A stretch of 64,000 nucleotides of DNA from Planctomycetota bacterium (GTDB lineage: Bacteria > Planctomycetota > UBA8108 > JACQVS01). The translations under genes and the position numbers were made by a program. Each line of letters begins with the position of its first letter. The stretch's first letter is position 1. The DNA is taken from NCBI GenBank assembly GCA_028280485.1, contig JANQLS010000003.1, forward strand, positions 62,001-126,000. The letters run 5' to 3'. This document shows positions 1 through 8,800 of the stretch, one piece after another. The notes under the pieces are model-generated. The model saw only the letters and a list, made by a program, of their open reading frames with translations. It was not told where the DNA came from and did not search any database.

Positions 1-4
1 TTTA

Positions 5-2419
5 ATGCAAGAATCCCCCTTGAGCACCTCTTCTCTCCTTCGAGGCCTGATGGTTCTCGGCCTTGTTTGTGGATTGGCGATTCTAATATCCACATCATCC
101 AGAAACGGGGAGCTCCAAAACTTAGCCGCTGGACCGAAGGTGGAAGTGGCTCTCAATGACTCTCCCCCAAGCCCGATTTCTGCTCCCCGTGATTCTGAAA
201 CCGGAACTCGCCGAGGGAAGGTCGTTGGAGACGCGGTTAAAACGCTAATTCAAAGCTTGGAAGCTAGTTCTCTTGAGAACCTGTGGAAGGTCGTCGAGAA
301 ACTCAAAGGCTTAGGAAAGGAAGGGGTCCCCCAGCTTGTTACTCAACTGAAGGTTCAAAAAGGAAAAGCCCTTCTCGGTTGTGCTCAAGCTCTTCTTCAC
401 TTAGGTGATTTCGAAACCCGAGAGCTGGCTCTCGATGCCATCGCCCAGCTCATTCGATCGACCAAAGACAAACCAGTTAAGTTTGCGGCCGTCGATACCC
501 TGGTCGAAGAAGGGGAGCCTGAAGATGTCCTCGAGTTTGTGACCAAGCTCTACAAAGAGGCCAAGACTCCGGATGAGATCATTCCCTTAGCCAAGGCTCT
601 CATCAATTTAGACGGAGTCCTCGAAGCGCAACAAAAACTCAAATCCTATCTCAACAGTCGAAACGCAGAAGTTAAAAGAAGTGCGGCCTTAGCTCTAGCG
701 GAGATGGATCTCATCGACCAGAAGGTTCGTATCATTCTTTTAGATCTCAGACGTGAGCCCACTCCGCGAGGAAAACTAGCGGCGGCGCTTTACCGAAATG
801 ATCAACTTCTGCGCGAGCTTGAAAAAGGATCCCTCGGAGATTTACCGGGTTCCGATCCCAAAATATTACTCACTCAAGCTCAAAAGAAAATTCGTGAACT
901 CAACGAGCAACTGGACGCTTTACGTACTCAACCCGGAAAGATTGGATATTCCTCCATTCCTGAGCTTGCCGTGCTCGAAGAAATCATCAAGTTGGTCGAT
1001 CGTTCCTATGTCGACCCAAACAAAGTCGACCACCGGAAACTCATCGTCGCCGCGGCGAAGGGAATGGTCGAATCTTTAGATCGCTTCTCAGCATTTATGC
1101 CCCCTCAAGATGCTAAGGATTTCTTAACCGATATTTCAGGGGAGTACTGTGGTATCGGAGCCCACGTGATCAAAAGAGACTCCCAGTCGACTTTAGAGAT
1201 TACTAAACCCATCTACGGCGGCCCTGCTTACGAAGCTGGACTCATAACTGGAGACCGTATTTTAGAAATCGATGGAATCCCCACCATCGCTCGTTCACCT
1301 GAAGACACTGTGAAGCTTCTAAAAGGCCCCCAAGATTCAGTGATTAAACTCTCTGTTCTTCGGAGGGGCTGGAAAGAACCCAAAGAGATCTCCTTCAAGC
1401 GGCGAACGATCACTGTCCCCACAGTGACCTACCACCTCTTGCCCCAAAAGATCGGCCTCCTCAAACTTTCTCAGTTTGGTGAAAAATCGATCATGGAATT
1501 TAAAGCGGCTCTCAAAGATCTTGAGAAACAAGGGCTCGAAGGATTGATCGTCGACCTCAGAAATAATTTAGGTGGCGTCTTACCCGCAGCAAAAAGTATC
1601 GTCAACTTGTTCGTCGGCCAGAAAGAACGCCCCATGTTGATCGTCCGGGGACGCCCCGACTTGCTGCCCACTCCAGAAGAACGAACGTTTACCGACAATA
1701 TTGAAAAGCATGACGACTTCCCTTTGGTCATCTTGATCAACGAACGAAGTGCCAGTGCCTCTGAAATCGTTTCTGGGGCTTTGAAAGATTTCCATCGAGC
1801 CGTTTTAGTCGGGAAGAAAACTTACGGCAAAGGAACCGTTCAAAACCTCTACCCTCTCAGTAAAAAAGCCGAGGTATTATTGAAGGGGCGCTCGCGAGTT
1901 AAACTCACCGAGAAGCAATACTTTTTACCTTCAGGTAGAAGTATCCACACCTTGAGAGATGAGAATGGAAAGATTATTCAAAAGGGCGGGGTAGAACCTC
2001 ATGTTGAAATCGAGCCCCGAAAATATCCCATTTGGATTATCGATGAAATCGAAGCCCTGAGAGACTCCAAAGAGCTCAAAGAATACGCCTACTCCAACTA
2101 CGACCAACTTCGTAATCTCGTCATAGATGGAGATAGCGGAGATGCGAAGAGCTACCCCGGCCTGAAAGAGATCTTTGAAAAGATTGAAACTAAAGCCGAC
2201 TTAGAAGCTGCTCGTCGAGTCGTACGATACCACCTTCGTAGAAAGTACGAAGACGAAAAGGGAAAAGAACTCGCCGGAGATTTCCAAGATGACTTACAAC
2301 TCCAAGCAGGAATCTTAGAGATCATGAAGCAACTGGAGCTCGACCCCAAACAAGTCGCTGCTTATAAGAGTTTTAAGACTCAAGAAGAGAGCAAAACTCC
2401 TGAAACCAACAAGGAGTAA
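5..2419 (+). CDS. S41 family C-terminal processing peptidase with HEAT-like N-terminus
   Basis: Serine protease of the tail-specific/C-terminal processing (Prc/CtpA) family, probably acting outside the cytoplasmic membrane. Residues 13-30 form a hydrophobic signal anchor. About 85-270 is a helical, HEAT-like repeat region, followed by a short coiled stretch near 285-310. A PDZ-like domain lies at about 385-465 and the S41 core at about 470-690. The Ser-Lys dyad is visible: S584 in SASASEI and K609 in YGKGT, 25 residues apart as in Prc. At 804 residues it is longer than typical CtpA because of the HEAT-like part and a charged helical C-terminal extension. The ATG lies only four bases from the window edge and no upstream stop is visible, so the true start could be further out. 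A strong terminator follows at 2487. Confidence 0.9.
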   Translation: MQESPLSTSSLLRGLMVLGLVCGLAILISTSSRNGELQNLAAGPKVEVALNDSPPSPISAPRDSETGTRRGKVVGDAVKTLIQSLEASSLENLWKVVEKLKGLGKEGVPQLVTQLKVQKGKALLGCAQALLHLGDFETRELALDAIAQLIRSTKDKPVKFAAVDTLVEEGEPEDVLEFVTKLYKEAKTPDEIIPLAKALINLDGVLEAQQKLKSYLNSRNAEVKRSAALALAEMDLIDQKVRIILLDLRREPTPRGKLAAALYRNDQLLRELEKGSLGDLPGSDPKILLTQAQKKIRELNEQLDALRTQPGKIGYSSIPELAVLEEIIKLVDRSYVDPNKVDHRKLIVAAAKGMVESLDRFSAFMPPQDAKDFLTDISGEYCGIGAHVIKRDSQSTLEITKPIYGGPAYEAGLITGDRILEIDGIPTIARSPEDTVKLLKGPQDSVIKLSVLRRGWKEPKEISFKRRTITVPTVTYHLLPQKIGLLKLSQFGEKSIMEFKAALKDLEKQGLEGLIVDLRNNLGGVLPAAKSIVNLFVGQKERPMLIVRGRPDLLPTPEERTFTDNIEKHDDFPLVILINERSASASEIVSGALKDFHRAVLVGKKTYGKGTVQNLYPLSKKAEVLLKGRSRVKLTEKQYFLPSGRSIHTLRDENGKIIQKGGVEPHVEIEPRKYPIWIIDEIEALRDSKELKEYAYSNYDQLRNLVIDGDSGDAKSYPGLKEIFEKIETKADLEAARRVVRYHLRRKYEDEKGKELAGDFQDDLQLQAGILEIMKQLELDPKQVAAYKSFKTQEESKTPETNKE

Positions 2420-2486
2420 GTTCTAATCAACTCGAACCAACGAAGTTCGCTATCTATCGCAGATGGACGACGAAGAGATAAAAAAA

Positions 2487-2525
2487 AGCCGCCCTTATTC
2501 AATGTGAATAAGGGCGGCTTTTTTT
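2487..2525. terminator. Rho-independent terminator after the S41 protease
   Basis: A 15-bp perfect stem (aagccgcccttattc and its complement) with a 4-5 base loop is followed by a run of T on the plus strand and preceded by a run of A. It can therefore terminate in both directions, serving the protease gene and possibly the minus-strand gene ending at 2598. Confidence 0.9.
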
Positions 2526-2564
2526 CTTACGGAAGGGTGATTTGAATCTGAACGGATGAAGACT

Positions 2565-2601
2565 CTAATTAGTTTCTGTTGAATCAACAGGAACTAATTA
2601 G
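2565..2601. repeat. Palindromic element overlapping the stop codon of the 2598-3041 gene
   Basis: Near-perfect inverted repeat: arms ctaattagtttctgttga and tcaacaggaactaattag with one mismatch. It contains the TAA stop of the minus-strand gene. Its core (TAGTTYCTGTTGAATMAACAGGAACTA, given as IUPAC pieces TAGTTYCTGTTG / CAGGAACTA) recurs at 23372-23400, so it is a dispersed repeat rather than only a local terminator. Confidence 0.75.
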
Positions 2602-3041
2602 TTAGTAGCCGTTGCTACATAAGAAGCCGTCCATTCGTCACGATCTTGTCGGTAACTAAATACGGGTCGAACTTCGAAAGCATCTTCGAAGCAATAAACG
2701 TTTAAAAAGTCGAGCTTACTATCGCTGTCTTGCTTGCCCATCAAATCGAATTCAACGAGATTAAAAACAATCTCTCCAACGTCTGCCGTTGAACAGATGC
2801 CCCAATTCTCGAGAACCATTTTGGCCAAACAGCCGAATTGTTGAATGGCAAATCGGCGAACTCCCTCGAGGAGCTCAGGGCCTGAAACGTGCATGTTAGA
2901 GCGAGTGCTCTGACCGACCACGACCTTCAGCGTGTAATCGAGAGCTTCGTAGATAAAATTGTACGCCTCTGCATCGTAGCGAGCATCTTGGTTCAACAAG
3001 AGACGAAATTTTTCTGCGGCACTAAGGGGTGTAGAAGACAT
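2598..3041 (-). CDS. Minf_1886-like conserved hypothetical protein
   Basis: A 147-residue soluble acidic protein with no signal peptide or membrane segment. It resembles the Minf_1886 family, small conserved proteins mainly of Verrucomicrobia and Planctomycetes. Recognisable features are the opening KFRLLLNQDARYDAEAYNFI block, the GVRRFAIQQFG segment, the NWG...DVGEIVFNLVE block and an acidic C-terminal FEDAFEV motif. The biochemical role is unknown. It stands alone between a terminator and a 512-bp gap. The ATG at 3041 gives a full-length protein for the family. The family assignment is from recognition of the motif order, not from a search. Confidence 0.75.
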   Translation of the reverse strand: MSSTPLSAAEKFRLLLNQDARYDAEAYNFIYEALDYTLKVVVGQSTRSNMHVSGPELLEGVRRFAIQQFGCLAKMVLENWGICSTADVGEIVFNLVEFDLMGKQDSDSKLDFLNVYCFEDAFEVRPVFSYRQDRDEWTASYVATATN

Positions 3042-3487
3042 GATCTGTAAGTCTCTGGGAGGTCAACAACCTAACGATGAATCGAGGCCTCATGGCGTGA
3101 AGGATTCGACCATCAGCTTTAAATCTGTTCTATACAAAGCTCAGCCTACGAAAAATGATGTCGTAAACCTTGCTCTGACTCATTCTTCGGCCACAAAACC
3201 AGCAAAATGAAGCTGCAATTTCGAACAGATATCCCCAAAGCTCAAAAAAGATGACAACCTCTTTATTTCAAACACCTTACAACTAAAGTCCCTCTTCCCC
3301 AAGCCCAGCGATTGGGAGGGCAAATTAAAGCGATTTCTGTAACGATTTATGACGGTCTGAGGGAGGACGGAATCCCCCTGAAATTAACCGTATTAACATC
3401 GGGCTTGAGCACGAGAGAGCATTATCGGAACTACACTCATTCGATCAAGAGGAATCAGCATATCGCTTGGCTAACAACATCACCCCT
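3042..3487. other. Intergenic region without recognisable gene
   Basis: This is the upstream region of the minus-strand Minf_1886-like gene. No convincing coding frame, RNA gene or conserved motif is seen. It ends at a GTAG-type palindrome (3488-3511). Confidence 0.5.
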
Positions 3488-3511
3488 GTAGCGCCTGGGC
3501 TCGCCCCAGGC
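3488..3511 (+). repeat. GTAG-foot palindrome (REP-like) copy 1
   Basis: GTAG is followed by the hairpin GCCTGGG / CCCAGGC with loop CTCGC. The same sequence class recurs at 63389-63412. Confidence 0.7.
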
Positions 3512-3553
3512 CCATACCCTAGAAGTACAATCGATTTTCAAATTTTGAAAAGA

Positions 3554-4432
3554 TTAGTTCGAAGCCAAATGACTTCGAATACTACGAATATCCCGCATAA
3601 TGGCTTCAAGAATAAGGTCGGGGTTGATATTGCGCTCAATATCTTCCCGGGCGATCAGCAATCGATCTAATAGACCTGAGGGATCGACTCGACCATCGGG
3701 ATACCGCTCCCAATTCACCCAGGCTCTTTGCATTAAGGAGATCAATTGATCGATAAAGACACTGAGAGTGGATTTGAAATTCTCTTGATCGGGAAACACC
3801 CCTTTAAGCCAATCACGGGGGGTCGTACGAGCATAAAAACCTTTTTCGCAAACGGTATCGAGGGTTGAGATCCAATCGATGCCAGCAAAAGAACTATCAG
3901 CGGTAGAAACGGGCCCAGCAAACGGAACTCGCTGGCAACGGGAAACGATGGTCGGCAAGATGGATCCCGTCGAAGGTGCCGTCAAAAGGAGCAAGGCGCC
4001 ATCTTTGGGTTCTTCAAGTGTTTTCAGTAAGGCGTTGAGAGAAGCTTCGGCTAAAAGCTCGACCTCCTCGATGATCCAAACACTCAATCCCGATCGACTG
4101 CGACGATCCTTTTCTACGAGTTCACGAACTTGGGAGATATCCATCGCCGCTTTATTCTCGACGGGCGAAAATATTTCGACGGCAGCGTGATTGCCTCCTA
4201 AAAAAGCCAGACAACTATCACACGAACCGCAAGGCTCTTGAGTTTTACATAAGAGAGCTTGCGCTAAATCCCGAGCGAATGCTCCCTTCCCCGCTCCGCG
4301 AGGTCCCGTTAGGAGATAGGCGTGCCCCAGCCTCCCCTTAGCTTGGCAGCGTTGAAAATATTCAATCGTCCAACTGGGCGCGTCGACCCGAGACAAGAAC
4401 TTAGATGAGGGTTGAGTTTGAGACTGAATCAA
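3554..4432 (-). CDS. holB: DNA polymerase III subunit delta prime
   Basis: Clamp-loader AAA+ subunit that helps load the sliding clamp during replication. Walker A is GPRGAGKG at residues 43-50. A four-cysteine zinc module (C62, C68, C71, C74; EPCGSCDSC) follows, as in clamp-loader subunits. A Walker-B-like VWIIEEVELL and a sensor-like NALLKTLEEP segment come next. The 292-residue length suits delta prime. The start is TTG at 4432, with a GGAG ribosome site about 8 bases upstream and no better ATG. It lies 66 bp downstream of tmk on the same strand, a very common bacterial pairing. Confidence 0.88.
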   Translation of the reverse strand: MIQSQTQPSSKFLSRVDAPSWTIEYFQRCQAKGRLGHAYLLTGPRGAGKGAFARDLAQALLCKTQEPCGSCDSCLAFLGGNHAAVEIFSPVENKAAMDISQVRELVEKDRRSRSGLSVWIIEEVELLAEASLNALLKTLEEPKDGALLLLTAPSTGSILPTIVSRCQRVPFAGPVSTADSSFAGIDWISTLDTVCEKGFYARTTPRDWLKGVFPDQENFKSTLSVFIDQLISLMQRAWVNWERYPDGRVDPSGLLDRLLIAREDIERNINPDLILEAIMRDIRSIRSHLASN

Positions 4433-4498
4433 AAAGAACTCCGGACGAGTTTTAGTTTCCCACGTGAATTCATAAATACCATGAACCAGATGCCCCCT

Positions 4499-5116
4499 CT
4501 AAGCCAAAGCATGGTCTTTTAAGGCCTGAATAATTCGAGCGTGTACTTCTTCTTCTGATCCAGAAGCGGAGACCACGATGATTTGCTTGGGATACTTTTT
4601 AGCCAATTTTAAAAAGCCCTCACGAACTTGAAGTAAATAGCCTTCACCCTTTTGCTCAAATCGATCGTTCTCCCCGCGTTCGGAGATTCGTTGTTTCGAT
4701 TCCTCCAAGGGTAAATCGAGAAGTATTGTAAGGTCGGGGAGAACACCCCCAGTAGCCAATTGACCCTGATCTAAAATTTCCTCGACTCCCAAACCTCCTA
4801 CGATGCCTTGATAGACCACCGATGACCACAAAAAGCGATCACAGATTATATGTTTACCGATGTTTAAACTCGGCTGAATGACATTTTCAACGAGATGGCT
4901 CCTAGCTGCCATAAACAAAAAGGCTTCAGTCTTTGCGGAGAGGTCCCCCGAATTAGGATCCAACAAAAGCTTACGGATCTCCAGCCCCAAATCCGTTCCT
5001 CCTGGTTCACGTAGACACAGAACTTCAGACTCGGTGGAATTCAACAAGTACTTCTCAAGGAGTTGAATCTGAGTGGTTTTCCCGACTCCATCGGCTCCCT
5101 CAAGAACAAGAAACAT
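4499..5116 (-). CDS. tmk: Thymidylate kinase
   Basis: Phosphorylates dTMP to dTDP with ATP in dTTP synthesis. The P-loop GADGVGKT is at residues 7-14. The LREPGGT substrate motif, the DRFLWSSVVYQG base-binding segment and a LID-region RGENDRFEQ are all present. At 205 residues it is full length. The ATG at 5116 is preceded by a good GAGGAGA ribosome site. It is first in a tmk-holB pair on the minus strand. Confidence 0.95.
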   Translation of the reverse strand: MFLVLEGADGVGKTTQIQLLEKYLLNSTESEVLCLREPGGTDLGLEIRKLLLDPNSGDLSAKTEAFLFMAARSHLVENVIQPSLNIGKHIICDRFLWSSVVYQGIVGGLGVEEILDQGQLATGGVLPDLTILLDLPLEESKQRISERGENDRFEQKGEGYLLQVREGFLKLAKKYPKQIIVVSASGSEEEVHARIIQALKDHALA

Positions 5117-5280
5117 CAGATGAGACTCTCCTCTTAAAATAGGTAACGCTCAAAAATTACGATAAGGAAGTGCAAAGTTATCCGAAATCTGGATCGAATA
5201 CGAACTTAAAAATTCACGGCGTTCCGTCGCTCACGCGACAACCCAAGCAGATCAAAATTATTCAGCCGAATTGTACCCGA

Positions 5281-5303
5281 TCCCTCGCTAAAGCTTCGGG
5301 CTT
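5281..5303 (+). repeat. CCCTCGC/CTTCGGG dispersed repeat
   Basis: Reads tccctcgctaaagcttcggg then ctt. This is one copy of the dispersed element discussed in the findings (consensus TCCCTCGCTTACGCTTCGGG then CTTGAAATG). Confidence 0.7.
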
Positions 5304-5405
5304 CCTGGGCGGGAGAGCATTGTGTGGTTGAACGGAGGACCTGATTTTCGACCTACAATTTGAGGCCGACGCTCAACTTCAAAATACCAATACGCCAGGG
5401 AAGCT

Positions 5406-5710
5406 CGAACCTTTAGGAGTGCGTAAGCCGTAGGCTTACTTGCACGAAGGAGCGGAGCGACCATTATTTCTGAGCGAGGGATCATAGTAGTCGGCTCATC
5501 CCGTGGGCCGGGAAGGTAACTCCGTTTAATTTAACCTCAGTATTAACTATGACCTTCGAGTAAAGCCTAATTGTTCTTCATGCTTTATGAACCAATCCAA
5601 CTTAATCCCTTCTTACGGCTCGAAGGTCGAGCCTACCGCTAAAAGGCCCGAATCTTTAGTAAGTGCGTCTACTGCTGGCCTAACTTCCACGAAGGAGCGA
5701 AGCGACCATT
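5406..5710. repeat. Two direct copies of a ~60-bp intergenic element
   Basis: Copies at about 5406-5466 and 5648-5710 share CTTTAGNA, GTGCGT, then CACGAAGGAGCGRAGCGACC and ATTA. In the first copy the middle forms a hairpin, GTAAGCC gta GGCTTAC, flanked by GTGC and GCAC. The second copy has diverged in that stem. The whole 5117-5853 gap holds repeats and no credible gene. Confidence 0.65.
5617..5636 (-). repeat. GTAG-foot palindrome (REP-like) copy 2
   Basis: On the minus strand this is GTA followed by GGCTCGA cct TCGAGCC. The same hairpin recurs at 17525-17544 and 17898-17917. Confidence 0.7.
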
Positions 5711-5776
5711 AGAGATACGTCAGCCCAATTGGAAGCATTTTAATCTAATTGAATAATAAATAACCAGTTTCATAAA

Positions 5777-5815
5777 AAAAGCCCCTACGAGCCAATGGCT
5801 CGTAGGGGCTTTTTT
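5777..5815. terminator. Rho-independent terminator after the 1293-residue exported protein
   Basis: Perfect stem AAGCCCCTACGAGCC / GGCTCGTAGGGGCTT with loop AAT, flanked by A and T runs. It ends the minus-strand gene 5854-9735. Confidence 0.9.
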
Positions 5816-5853
5816 GAGGTCAAAGTTTCAATGCTAAAGCTTAGCTGTCGAAA

Positions 5854-8800
5854 CTACTGAACACATTCCTGTTGCGAAGAAGTCTCACAACTGAGATCTC
5901 CAGGAACACTGTCAGACTGAGGACCACAAGAGGGGAACGGAGCCGGAGGAGGCGTTCCTCCCAAGTAGAGGTAATGGAGTGAAGCAATCGGATCCGAGAT
6001 ATTAACTTTGCCATCTCCATTCGCATCCGAGGCTGCGCTACAGCAGGGTTTCTCACCGGCGAGGAAGAGATAGGACAAGGTCATGATCGGATCGTTCATT
6101 TCCAACGAACCATTACAATCGGCATCAGCTCTCAAGAAGGTAAATTCCGGTTCGGGATCTTCAGTGAAGGCCGTACCGATGACTTGAATTTCAGAGAGAG
6201 CTGCAGGGTTACTATTTTCAAAGTGACCCGAAGCCTTAAGGACTTTCACTTCGAGAGTTTCAGCTACGAGCTCACCGAGAGGAATCTTCATTCCCTCATG
6301 GGTCATGCTTCCAGTACCGACGCGAGAAGAATGAACAATTTGGCCATTCTCGTCTTTCGCCGTGATCTGAATCTCTTCGATTTGAGCCGTTCTTTGACCG
6401 GTGATGTTATTCACCTTACGAGGGCCGTGAAGAACGAGCTCGCTCATGCGAACCTCGTGGTCCCATTTCAGCTTCACAGTAGGATTTTGATCCGTTGGAG
6501 AAGCGGCCCATTCGGAGTTGAGAGGTGAAGTGCTTCGGTCAACTAAGAGCTCAGGACGGAACTTAACATTGGTTCGACGATCGCTGCGACTTGAAGTCGC
6601 CGAAACGACAGCTGAAGGAGCCAAGTTAAAGAACTGAGGTTTTTCGGGTACGTCGACCATCGAGTGACCTACGTGACATCCGATACACTTACCTTCTCCA
6701 CCAGCGCGTGCGAAGTTCATTCCTCCAACGTGGAAGATCTGACCATCACGACCTTGAGCAATCGTTCCATCTTCTAATCGAAGCATTTCGAAAAGAGGAA
6801 CACTGGCAGGAAGTTCTACCGAAACTCGGCCATCCTTAGGAAGCTCAACTCGTTCGAGAAGGATCGCTTCATCTGGCGTGTTCAACGATTCGCGTTGAGG
6901 CGCCATATAGAACTCGATGAAGAGTTTTTGGTTACCAAAAGTCGGAGCATTGGGAATCGGAACATCGACACCGGCGTTCGCCCAAATGTTTTCGACAGTA
7001 AAGGTGAACGTTCCACCCTCTTCGTGGGCTTGATGACTATCCATAGGAGAGTCGTCACGCATGAGGTGAGTATTTTGAATCTCAACTCGAGGAGGTTCTT
7101 TCCTCACATTGGCGGGTACGGCATCCAAGACGGAGTAAGTTCCATCACCTTGGTAAACGAGCAGAGGTGATTCTTTACCTTCTTGAACGAAGAGGTCGTA
7201 ACTTTTGGGTAAAGGAAGGGCGTTACGTCGGTTGCCTCTTCTGGCGGCTGTAATCAATACAGATTCGTTTGAAAGAGGAACAGCACTCGAGTAAAGAAGG
7301 TCACGATTAGGGTTCTGACGTTCTTGGAACTCTTGAGATGCTGTTGTTTCGGATCCGGCGAAGCGTTGGGGGCCGCCCAAAACTTCAGGAATTGAAGGAC
7401 CTTTTTCGAAACGACGCAAACCGAAGACTCCAGGTTGACCGATCAGAGGAGTCACGGGGATAAAGAGAGCGATCGCTTTTCCATCTTCTTGGAATGAAGG
7501 ACGGTAAGCTTGAGTCGCTTCACGATCTAAGTGGAAACCCGTCAACATTTTCATGTCGGTTCCATCGGGCTTGATCGAAGCGAGGAACCAGCTGTTAACT
7601 CCAGGGAACTTCGCTTCGTCGATTTGGCGAAGGCGTTCTTCACTGAAATTCGAAGGAGGAATTTCGTCTCGCGTTGGAGGGCGAGGAACAGCGACGTGAC
7701 CTCCACCATATCCAGGACTACCTACAGGAACTGAGGGGTTGTCGGCATCATTGGCACTTTGTTCTGGAGGCAGTGGATCGATCGTGGTGTTGTTAGGAAG
7801 TTCACTCTCTAAAGCGAGATCAAACTTGTTCGATCTCCACCAACGTGAGTAAACGATGTTTCCAGTTTCAGGATCGACGGTAGGAGTATCCGCTCCAAAT
7901 CGCTCACTGGTGATCCGGCGAGCCATGGTCGAGCCGGCATCCTGAACGTAGAGGTTGGTAGCTCGAATACGATGATCCGGTGCAGTACCTACATATCGAG
8001 TTGAAACGAAACAAATCCCACCACCGGGCAAGATACAAGGATCGAGATCATCGAATCCTCTGAAATCTAAACCTGATTCTTCGTAGCGTCTGAAATCGAT
8101 CACTCGATTGTCGAATGAGACCTGCTTGAAGTTTTGGCCGTCGATATCGACTTGGTAGATTCTCCAGGCACCTTCAGTGGGAGAGAAGCCCGAGAAAACA
8201 ACCTTCTTACCGTCGAATGAAACATCCGGGTCCATCACATCAGAAGGTGCACCAACGGGAGCCGAAGGTGAGTTAGCATCGATCAATGCTTCAACGGTTC
8301 CATCGGTCTTCATCACCATCAAGCGACCGTGATTAGCCGACTCCACTGCGTCGGTCCTTCTTGTACGGCGAACGTCTTGGTGCATACGTTCGACAAAAAC
8401 AATTGGGATATCCATGCGCAGTCTGAAATCAGCAGAGGGACGAACGCTACCACAGTATTCATAAGCACCGAGGTCGTTTCCTCCCCAACAGGGTCGCCCA
8501 GCGCCCGAGATATCGTGATTGGGCATGGCGATATTGTCGGGAGTCGTGGCGACGCCAGTATTGATCGCAGGTGAGTGAGAGTTCAAACGATAATCACCGG
8601 AGACCCATTGCTGAGTTCCCTCGGGAGTTTCTTCAAAGTGACCGGGACGAATAAAGCTAGGACGGTGAACAATTAATTTTTGTCCCTTTAATTCCCTATC
8701 ACTATCTTCGCTGGAATGACGATCGATCAAACTGTTGAAGATTTCAAGATTGACGGATCTTCGGAAACGGTAGGCAATACCTGAGTTTTCGTTTTCCGCA

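Noticed and set aside
3467..3670. Plus-strand frame overlapping the end of holB
   Set aside because: It runs through a GTAG palindrome and antisense to holB, with no ribosome site.
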